DNA from: a virus
Direction: 5' to 3' (one strand)
Length of the DNA: 34,280 nucleotides
IMG/VR virus record: IMGVR_UViG_3300021959_000185
Location: 1 to 34,280 of that record
Position 1 is the stretch's first letter. Each line of letters begins with the position of its first letter. Of the stretch, positions 8,526-14,216 are shown in pieces. The notes beneath the pieces were generated by a model. It saw only the letters and a program-made list of their open reading frames with translations. It searched no databases and was not told where the DNA came from. A program made the position numbers and the translations under genes.

Positions 8526-8734
8526 TGACCTTTGATGTTGCTATGAGAATCACTGGCAGTGCTCTTGCGATCATTGCATACTTTGTGGTTCTTCATGTTA
8601 GTGTTGCCTTTGGAGTACTTCTCCACTTTATTGGAGATGCTATTTCAGTTCCTTACTTTATAAGGACAAAATCGTGGGATGTGGTTATAATGTTATCATT
8701 CCTTTTGATAATCTCTTTATCAAAAATATTATGA
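8525..8734 (+). CDS. Small membrane protein (about two helices)
   Basis: A 69-residue hydrophobic protein (MTFDVAMRITGSALAI...) with two or three likely membrane segments and a C-terminal LLIISLSKIL. Its ATG overlaps the gp45 stop (TGATG), so it is coupled to the clamp. The 3' end overlaps the next gene by four bases. Function unknown. Confidence 0.6.
   Translation: MTFDVAMRITGSALAIIAYFVVLHVSVAFGVLLHFIGDAISVPYFIRTKSWDVVIMLSFLLIISLSKIL
8663..8691 (+). promoter_or_regulatory. Candidate promoter before the NHPC protein
   Basis: AGGACA (8663-8668), a 17-base spacer and a perfect TATAAT (8686-8691), about 40 bases before the ATG at 8731. The -35 is poor (4 of 6) and the site lies inside a coding region, so it may be chance. 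Confidence 0.35.
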
Positions 8735-9258
8735 ATATCTTTGTAACTGATCCCAGCCCATACAAGTCTGCTGTGGTTCTTCCTGACAAGCACATTGTCA
8801 AGATGCCCTTAGAGACCTGTCAGATGCTTGCTATTGTATGCTCTGACAAATGGGGACATAACTTCGGCACTCTTCCTAGAGCAGACGGTACTCCCTATGC
8901 TACTGAGAAGGGTGCCTTTCGCAATCACCCCTGCACTAAATGGGCGAATGAGTTTGTAACTAACTGGCAGTGGTTACTTGCACATGGTCTTGCTATGTGC
9001 GATGAGTATACTGATCGTTATGGTAAGGTCCACACCTGCCAGAAGACGCTTCTAGCAGCAAAGGAGATACTTCCTACTGCAGATCCACAAGGTCGCAGTG
9101 GAAAAGAGACAACACCATTCGCCAGAGCTATGCCTGACGAATTCAAATATGATGATAGCATTGATACATTCACTGCTTATAAAATGTATATTGCTTCTAA
9201 ACCATGGGTATGCGATAATTATCTTCGTATGCCACAGCGTAAACCTGATTGGGTATGA
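8731..9258 (+). CDS. Conserved phage protein with NHPC-TKWA motif
   Basis: A 175-residue protein starting MNIFVTDPSPYKSAVVLPDK. It carries a set of motifs I remember from an unnamed family in many phages: DKHIVKMPLETCQML, NHPCTKWANE, a LAMCDEYTDRYGKVH segment and TPFARAMPDEFK. No function is established to my knowledge. Conserved H, C and D/E residues suggest an enzyme or metal binder, which is inference. The start at 8731 is preferred over an in-frame ATG at 8674, which would overlap most of the membrane gene. It ends KPDWV and overlaps the next ORF (ATGA). Confidence 0.7.
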   Translation: MNIFVTDPSPYKSAVVLPDKHIVKMPLETCQMLAIVCSDKWGHNFGTLPRADGTPYATEKGAFRNHPCTKWANEFVTNWQWLLAHGLAMCDEYTDRYGKVHTCQKTLLAAKEILPTADPQGRSGKETTPFARAMPDEFKYDDSIDTFTAYKMYIASKPWVCDNYLRMPQRKPDWV

Positions 9259-9377
9259 ACTACCAGAAAGGCGATGTTTTCCTTGACAAGAATACACACA
9301 AGTTGTATATTTTTGATGGGAATGAATGGTTGGAAATTGTTCCTACCTCCGTATTGAAAAAACCAGATTGGATTTAA
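9255..9377 (+). CDS. 40-residue protein before gp44
   Basis: A short ORF from an ATG overlapping the previous stop (ATGA at 9255-9258) to TAA at 9375-9377. The product starts MNYQKGDVFLDKNTHKLYIF and looks like a small beta-strand domain of the kind GDVFLDx-x-xKLYxFDGxEW, common in phage accessory proteins. It ends KKPDWI, echoing the KPDWV end of the preceding protein. Function unknown. Confidence 0.55.
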   Translation: MNYQKGDVFLDKNTHKLYIFDGNEWLEIVPTSVLKKPDWI

Positions 9378-9379
9378 TT

Positions 9380-10327
9380 ATGAGTCGTGATGAATTTCTT
9401 TGGGTGGAGAAATACCGTCCCAAAACTATTGAAGAATGCATCTTGCCAGATGCAACTAAGAAAACCTTTCAAGACTTCCTAGATAAAGGTGAGATACCTA
9501 ATATGCTCCTTGCAGGACCTGCAGGTTGTGGAAAGACTACGGTAGCCAAAGCACTATGTAACGAACTGGGAGTAGATTTTTATGTCATCAATGGATCCGA
9601 TGAAGGACGATTCCTTGATACCGTCAGAAATACTGCGAAGAATTTCGCTTCGACCGTCTCGCTTTCGTCAACTGCAAAACACAAAGTCATCATCATTGAT
9701 GAGGCAGATAACACAACGAACGACGTACAACTCCTCTTACGTGCGTTTATTGAGGAGTTTAGTGGCAACTGCAGATTCATCTTTACCTGCAACTTCAAAA
9801 ACAAAATTCTCGAACCACTTCATTCCCGCACAACGGTTATCGAATTTGGAATTGGAGGTAAAAACAAACCTGCCATTGCAGCCTCATTCTTCAAACGTCT
9901 CCAAGAAATCTTGGATACAGAAGGTGTTAAATATGATAACAAGGTCCTGGTAGAACTTATTAATAAGCATTTTCCAGATTGGAGACGTGTTCTTAATGAG
10001 TGCCAAAGATATTCTTCTTCTGGTACTATTGATCCAGGTATTCTTGCAACCTTTAGTGATGTAAAAGTAAATGACTTGGTTAAGAAACTTAAGGAAAAAG
10101 ATTTTCCCGAAGTACGTAAATGGGTTGTCAATAACCTGGACAATGATACTGCTGTCCTACTGCGTCGTATTTACGATGCTTGTTATGATTCCATGGTTCC
10201 GAATAGTATTCCTGCTGCTGTGCTTACTCTTGCTAAGTATCAATATCAAATGGCATTTGTGGCGGATCAAGAAATAAACATGTTAGCATGTTTGACTGAA
10301 TTAATGGTGGAATGTACTTTCAAGTAA
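9380..10327 (+). CDS. 44: Clamp loader ATPase gp44
   Basis: gp44 is the ATPase subunit of the gp44/62 clamp loader that opens gp45. The 315-residue protein starts MSRDEFLWVEKYRPKTIEEC, the usual opening of RFC-like loaders. It has Walker A GPAGCGKTT (residues 46-54), the DEAD box IIDEADNTT (107-110) and an SRT motif (about 150) that would act as arginine finger. The ATG at 9380 lies three bases after the preceding small gene; a longer in-frame start at 9326 would overlap it and is rejected. Confidence 0.93.
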   Translation: MSRDEFLWVEKYRPKTIEECILPDATKKTFQDFLDKGEIPNMLLAGPAGCGKTTVAKALCNELGVDFYVINGSDEGRFLDTVRNTAKNFASTVSLSSTAKHKVIIIDEADNTTNDVQLLLRAFIEEFSGNCRFIFTCNFKNKILEPLHSRTTVIEFGIGGKNKPAIAASFFKRLQEILDTEGVKYDNKVLVELINKHFPDWRRVLNECQRYSSSGTIDPGILATFSDVKVNDLVKKLKEKDFPEVRKWVVNNLDNDTAVLLRRIYDACYDSMVPNSIPAAVLTLAKYQYQMAFVADQEINMLACLTELMVECTFK

Positions 10328-10344
10328 ATGGAGTGTGAATTCAA

Positions 10345-10536
10345 ATGAAAAACAAAATTAAAGCACAAGTAAAATCTAGATGGTATTACGTTTTTTGGGG
10401 GACTGCCACAGTATCAGTTGTCCTTGGGCAATTGTATGTCGGCACTGGATACCGTGTTTTGCATAATGACTTGCAACAATTACTGAATCAGGTTGATGGT
10501 GTTCTTCTTCGTGCGGATGAACCTAATTACCTATGA
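10345..10536 (+). CDS. Small single-pass membrane protein
   Basis: A 63-residue protein with a basic N-terminus (MKNKIKAQVKSRWYY), one likely membrane helix (about 14-34) and a soluble tail rich in leucine. It overlaps the next gene by four bases (ATGA). Unknown function; short membrane proteins at this place are common in cyanophages. Confidence 0.6.
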   Translation: MKNKIKAQVKSRWYYVFWGTATVSVVLGQLYVGTGYRVLHNDLQQLLNQVDGVLLRADEPNYL

Positions 10537-11597
10537 TTTTATCTGAGAGTGATGCAGTTTATGCTGCTAATAAATTTATTGATTATTATACTCAGTTTAA
10601 TCGTATTGATGACTATCTTCGTCATATTAAAGAAGATAGGGGAGAACAACGTTCTGGATATTTACCTGGATTTGGTGCAGATTCAGAAATGTTTGATGAC
10701 TTTAATATTCATCCAAATGATATGAAGTTTAAAATTCATGTTGTTGATACGAATCCAAAAACAAATTCAAAGTATAATCAGTGGCTTTATTCTGAGATAC
10801 TGAACCTTACTGCATCTAATCCCATTGAAGAGGCAATTCCTGGAAGAACTCATAAATGGATTGTTGTTGAAACAAATACTGATAAGGTAGTTGGTGTTGT
10901 TCGTTTTGGTTCACCAACTATTAATAGTAAACCACGTAATAATTACTTTGGGGAAATCCCTTCTCTTTCTGATATTAATGCTGGATTTGTTATGGGGTTT
11001 AATATTGTCCCCACTCAACCCTTTGGATTTAATTACTTGGGTGGAAAATTGCTTGCTCTTCTAGCATCTTCTAAAGAACTTAAGCAGCAGTTTGATGAGA
11101 AGTACAAAATAGATCTCAAATATTTTGAGACAACTTCTCTTTATGGCACAACAAAGGGTGTGTCTATGTATGATGGACTCAAACCATTCTTGAGGCATAT
11201 TGGTGATACTGAAAGTAACTTTTTACCTCTCTTTCATGATGATGTTTTTAGGGAATTTTTCTGGTGGTTCAACGAACGTAATGGTGGAGAGCGTTTAATC
11301 TCTGCAGATAAGTCGTCTAAAAAACTTAAGATTCAAGTTAAGATGATATCTATTATTAGAAATTCTTTGCAGGATGAAGAAAAACTAAAAGAATTTGATG
11401 ATTGTATAGAACATGCAAAATCTTTAACTGAAAAGAAACGTTATTACCTAGGTAAGTTTGAACATACAATGGAAGAAGCAATTGTATGGTGGAAGAAGAA
11501 AGCAACTAAGAGATATGAAAAACTTCAATCACAACATCGAGTAAGAACTGAACTTGAGATTTGGGGAACTACTGAGAATATGGAGATTATTAGATAA
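10533..11597 (+). CDS. DUF4338 (DruA)-like / acetyltransferase-fold protein
   Basis: A 354-residue protein. Its core (about residues 105-235) resembles DUF4338, the domain of DruA from the Druantia defence system: HKWIVVETNTDKVVGVVRFGSP, then GFNIVPTQPFGFNYLGGKLL and LKYFETTSLYGTTKG. This corresponds to the family's VGAI-x-FGSP, L-LPWV-x-NLAS and LLETFVD-x-GT-Y patterns as I remember them. The C-terminal 100 residues are lysine-rich and helical. It sits between gp44 and gp62, overlapping neighbours by four and one bases. A role in replication or counter-defence is speculation. Confidence 0.5.
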   Translation: MILSESDAVYAANKFIDYYTQFNRIDDYLRHIKEDRGEQRSGYLPGFGADSEMFDDFNIHPNDMKFKIHVVDTNPKTNSKYNQWLYSEILNLTASNPIEEAIPGRTHKWIVVETNTDKVVGVVRFGSPTINSKPRNNYFGEIPSLSDINAGFVMGFNIVPTQPFGFNYLGGKLLALLASSKELKQQFDEKYKIDLKYFETTSLYGTTKGVSMYDGLKPFLRHIGDTESNFLPLFHDDVFREFFWWFNERNGGERLISADKSSKKLKIQVKMISIIRNSLQDEEKLKEFDDCIEHAKSLTEKKRYYLGKFEHTMEEAIVWWKKKATKRYEKLQSQHRVRTELEIWGTTENMEIIR

Positions 11598-11965
11598 TGG
11601 AATTAAAAGACTGGTTAAATTCAATCAATTTCAATAAGGAAAATTTAAGTGAGAACATTAGCTCTTACCCTCCATATATCGTTAATCGTTGTCTGTCTGG
11701 GCACCTTGATTGTGTCATGTACGCTAACGAGATGAACAAGTATCCTAATTTAGATAAAGATATGCAATATTCTTTTTATCTAAATACTTTGAGGAAAAGA
11801 AAGAGGTTCTCTCCCTGGATCCGAAAGGATAAAGTCCAGGATTTAGAATGTGTCAAACAATACTATGGTTATAGTAATGAGAAGGCATCTCAGGCTCTGA
11901 AAATTCTGACAAATGAACAGATTAACTTTATTAAACAACGACTTGATGTTGGAGGAATGAAATGA
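11597..11965 (+). CDS. 62: Clamp loader small subunit gp62
   Basis: A 122-residue protein starting MELKDWLNSINFNKENL, with YPPYIVNRCLSGHLDCVMYA and a C-terminal helix ending ILTNEQINFIKQRLDVGG. The sequence pattern and position just before regA match gp62 of T4-like cyanophages. gp62 completes the gp44/62 loader. It is shorter than T4 gp62 (187), as usual in cyanophages. One-base overlap with the gene before and four-base overlap with regA. Confidence 0.85.
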   Translation: MELKDWLNSINFNKENLSENISSYPPYIVNRCLSGHLDCVMYANEMNKYPNLDKDMQYSFYLNTLRKRKRFSPWIRKDKVQDLECVKQYYGYSNEKASQALKILTNEQINFIKQRLDVGGMK

Positions 11966-12399
11966 CTACTGTGGAACCTACAGTTCAATGGTCTCAGGAC
12001 CAAATGGTTGAAGTGCTTCTCAATGAACCTGATGATTTTTTGAAGGTGAGAGAAACGTTGACAAGGATTGGTGTTGCATCAAGAAAAGAAAAAAAACTTT
12101 ATCAATCATGTCATATCCTTCATAAACAAGGAAGATATTATATCGTTCATTTCAAAGAACTTTTCGCTTTGGATGGTAAACACGCTAATCTCACTCTTAA
12201 TGATGTTCAGCGTCGTAATCGTATTGCTCGTCTTCTAGCAGATTGGGGACTTATCTCAATTGTAAATGAAGATTCTGTTCTTGATATTGCACCTCTAAAT
12301 CAAATTAAAGTTTTGGCTTATAAGGATAAGGGTGAATGGATTCTTGAACAAAAATATAATATAGGAAAAAAGACCAAACCCCAAGAAGAAACTCAATAA
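11962..12399 (+). CDS. regA: Translational repressor RegA
   Basis: RegA binds phage early mRNAs at their start codons and blocks translation. The sequence follows T4 RegA closely: NEPDDFLKVRETLTRIGVAS, LYQSCHILHKQGRYYIVHFK and a LLADWGLISIV segment. The protein is 145 residues (T4: 122) with N- and C-terminal extensions. It overlaps gp62 by four bases and is the last gene before a terminator. Confidence 0.95.
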   Translation: MTTVEPTVQWSQDQMVEVLLNEPDDFLKVRETLTRIGVASRKEKKLYQSCHILHKQGRYYIVHFKELFALDGKHANLTLNDVQRRNRIARLLADWGLISIVNEDSVLDIAPLNQIKVLAYKDKGEWILEQKYNIGKKTKPQEETQ

Positions 12400-12402
12400 A
12401 TA
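12395..12402 (+). promoter_or_regulatory. Weak late-promoter candidate AATAAATA
   Basis: AATAAATA differs from the T4 late -10 box TATAAATA in one base and lies across the regA stop codon. A transcript from here would run only about 75 bases to the terminator at 12452. May be chance in AT-rich DNA. Confidence 0.3.
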
Positions 12403-12451
12403 AGAATGAGACTCTTTTCGTGCGGTCTCTACAAAAGTCGGAACACCACAT

Positions 12452-12485
12452 AAAGAGGTATGGTTAACCCTATACCTCTTTTTTT
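12452..12485 (+). terminator. Rho-independent terminator after regA
   Basis: AAAGAGGTAT (12452-12461) pairs with ATACCTCTTT (12472-12481). The loop contains an inner GGTT/AACC pairing, and the stem runs into a T-tract to 12485. It closes the clamp-loader/regA operon. Confidence 0.88.
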
Positions 12486-12495
12486 ATTGTCGTGT

Positions 12496-12503
12496 TATAA
12501 ATA
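12496..12503 (+). promoter_or_regulatory. T4-type late promoter for hsp20
   Basis: A perfect TATAAATA, the gp55-dependent late -10 box, stands 11 bases after a terminator T-tract and 60 bases before hsp20. The position between terminator and gene supports it. Confidence 0.8.
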
Positions 12504-12562
12504 AGTATGGATGCCTTCGGGGTCCACAAAACACAAACTCGCTTTTAAAGGAGCTACGAATC

Positions 12563-12997
12563 ATGGGAACCCTTGCACGATATACTGCTGCGGACCTACC
12601 TGCGTTGATGGAACGCATAAATAGGAATAGCATTGGAATGGATGAATACTTCGATAGGTTGTTTAATCTCCACGAAACAACAAAGAACTATCCTCCATTT
12701 AATCTGGTCACGGTCAGCAACGTAGAATCGAGACTAGAAATAGCACTAGCAGGATTTAAAAAGAAAGAAGTAAATGTCTACACACAAGATGGAAAACTTT
12801 TTGTTGAAGGACAAAAAGAGGACACCGAATCAGAAACCACTTATGTCCACAGAGGAATGGCTCAACGATCTTTCACCAGATCTTGGACACTGGCAGAGGA
12901 TACGGAAGTTAGATCAGTTGAATTTGAGGATGGGTTGTTAACTATTGTTCTGGGAAGAATTGTACCCGAACATCATCAGAAGAAAGTCTGGTTCTAA
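12563..12997 (+). CDS. hsp20: Small heat-shock protein Hsp20
   Basis: A 144-residue alpha-crystallin-domain chaperone, a hallmark gene of T4-like cyanophages. The core domain spans about residues 48-135, with VESRLEIALAGFKKKEVNV, a RSFTRSWTLAEDTEV segment and FEDGLLTIVLG. The IxI-type tail is not obvious; the protein ends VWF. A clear AAAGGAG ribosome site precedes the ATG. It has its own late promoter and terminator, so it is likely a single-gene late unit, perhaps aiding capsid assembly. Confidence 0.93.
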   Translation: MGTLARYTAADLPALMERINRNSIGMDEYFDRLFNLHETTKNYPPFNLVTVSNVESRLEIALAGFKKKEVNVYTQDGKLFVEGQKEDTESETTYVHRGMAQRSFTRSWTLAEDTEVRSVEFEDGLLTIVLGRIVPEHHQKKVWF

Positions 12998-13031
12998 ATA
13001 GTTTTGGCTACCTTGTAAATATCGTCGTCGC

Positions 13032-13073
13032 AGAGGGGTAACTGGCACAATCCAGTTGACACCCCTCTTTTTT
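13032..13073 (+). terminator. Rho-independent terminator after hsp20
   Basis: AGAGGGGT (13032-13039) pairs with ACCCCTCT (13061-13068), and an inner AACTGG pairs with CCAGTT across a CACAAT loop. A three-base bulge separates the stems and a T-run follows. Confidence 0.88.
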
Positions 13074-13105
13074 ATTGGTAAAATAAATGAAGGAAACTAA
13101 AATTT

Positions 13106-13456
13106 ATGACTATTAAACTAGCACTACTCAAATCTGGTGAAGATATTATTTCTGATATCAGTGAAATGACTTCAGGTGATAGAGTAATTGGTTATTATAT
13201 GACCAAACCATGTGTCGTTAAACTTCTAAAACCAAACATGCAGGAAGGAGGCAAACCAGGAGTTGAAATTACTTTATATCCATGGATGCCTTTAACAAAA
13301 GACACTGAGATTCCAATTCCTGCCGATTGGTTAGTTACGATGGTAGAACCAGTTGACAACCTAAAAGAAATGTACACAAGAGACGTAATAGAACATGGAA
13401 AAGACAATCAAAGCGATTCTACTGGAGAACAATCAGATTCTGATCAGTCAGATTGA
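13106..13456 (+). CDS. Small beta-barrel-like protein, paralogue A
   Basis: A 116-residue protein starting MTIKLALLKSGEDIISDISE, with YYMTKPCVVKL, YPWMPLTKDTEIPI and DWLVTMVEP, then an acidic Ser/Asp tail. The strand-rich N-terminal half looks like a small Sm-like barrel, which is inference. It aligns with the next protein throughout the first 90 residues, so the pair probably arose by duplication. It follows a terminator and may have its own promoter (AATAAATG near 13083 is only a weak late-type match). It overlaps the next gene by 62 bases. Confidence 0.65.
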   Translation: MTIKLALLKSGEDIISDISEMTSGDRVIGYYMTKPCVVKLLKPNMQEGGKPGVEITLYPWMPLTKDTEIPIPADWLVTMVEPVDNLKEMYTRDVIEHGKDNQSDSTGEQSDSDQSD

Positions 13457-13655
13457 TGAAGTTCCTGCATCAATTCCTGGAGAACCAGATTGCAAACTGA
13501 CTAAGCCTTTCCTTGTAGTGGAAGGTGGCATGCTAGAATCATGGATGATGGATGTAACAAGAAATGATGAATTTATGATTAGTTCTGACAAAATTTTAAC
13601 TCTTGCAGATCCAACTCCAACACTAATTGAAAAGTATCAGGACTTAACTAAGTAA
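13395..13655 (+). CDS. Small beta-barrel-like protein, paralogue B
   Basis: An 86-residue protein (MEKTIKAILLENNQILISQI...) that repeats the pattern of its neighbour: I-x-S-x-I-DE, KLTKPFLVV, ESWMMDVT, DKILTLADPTPTLIEKY. It starts inside the acidic tail of the upstream gene, in another frame. Its last eight bases overlap the convergent homing endonuclease gene. Function unknown. Confidence 0.6.
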   Translation: MEKTIKAILLENNQILISQIDEVPASIPGEPDCKLTKPFLVVEGGMLESWMMDVTRNDEFMISSDKILTLADPTPTLIEKYQDLTK

Positions 13656-14187
13656 TGCTTTTCTTTTTATAACGAGAATACCATCCAGTATATTTTCCGT
13701 TTTTATAATTTGCATTATTTTCCCCCCTTACTTCATCGTAAGTTCTATCTGTTCGTCTCCCTTCACTATATGCTTTTTGTAAAGAAAGGGAAATTTTTTT
13801 CTTTTGCTCTTCTGACATTTTTTTTCCTTTTTGTGAAGATACTTTTCCTTTCCTATACGAAGACATTTTTATCTTAGTTTCTTCGGAGTGTCTAAAACCT
13901 AAAGTTCCTTGCCCACCTTTATTGCAATTATAACCTTCCTTCAAGGTATTAAAATGTTCTATCCAATATTGCTCTTTCTCATCAAGTAAACAAATGTTAC
14001 ACTCTTCAAGTGTAAATATTTTAAAATCTTGTTTTGAGTATTTTCTTATTGCGTGATATAATGGAGTATCAACACCTTTTTTTGCCTGCAACCAGTGCTG
14101 ATATATTCTTTTTGACAACCTTTGTTTAGTTTGTCCGATGTATCTCTTATTAGTTATTAAATTTTGAATACAATAGATACATCCCAT
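13648..14187 (-). CDS. GIY-YIG homing endonuclease with NUMOD3 repeats
   Basis: The only minus-strand gene. The 179-residue protein has an N-terminal GIY-YIG nuclease domain: CIY (3-5, glycine replaced by cysteine), YIG (16-18), R27, E72 in EQYWIE, and N87/N89 in YNCNKGG. Two NUMOD3-type DNA-binding repeats follow (GFRHSEETKIKMSSYRKGK and GKKMSEEQKKKISLSLQK), then a basic tail with NYKNGKYTGW. It is a free-standing homing endonuclease of the T4 Seg/I-TevI kind, squeezed between paralogue B and gene 43. A CATAAATA late box lies upstream on its own strand. The base composition looks more AT-rich than its neighbours. Confidence 0.9.
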   Translation of the reverse strand: MGCIYCIQNLITNKRYIGQTKQRLSKRIYQHWLQAKKGVDTPLYHAIRKYSKQDFKIFTLEECNICLLDEKEQYWIEHFNTLKEGYNCNKGGQGTLGFRHSEETKIKMSSYRKGKVSSQKGKKMSEEQKKKISLSLQKAYSEGRRTDRTYDEVRGENNANYKNGKYTGWYSRYKKKSIT

Positions 14188-14208
14188 AATAGTTCTTTTA
14201 TCTAATAT

Positions 14209-14216
14209 TATTTATG
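14209..14216 (-). promoter_or_regulatory. Late promoter of the homing endonuclease
   Basis: On the minus strand the sequence reads CATAAATA, one base from the late consensus, 21 bases before the endonuclease ATG. It overlaps the gp43 start codon (14214-14216) on the other strand. A transcript would start near 14202. Confidence 0.55.
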
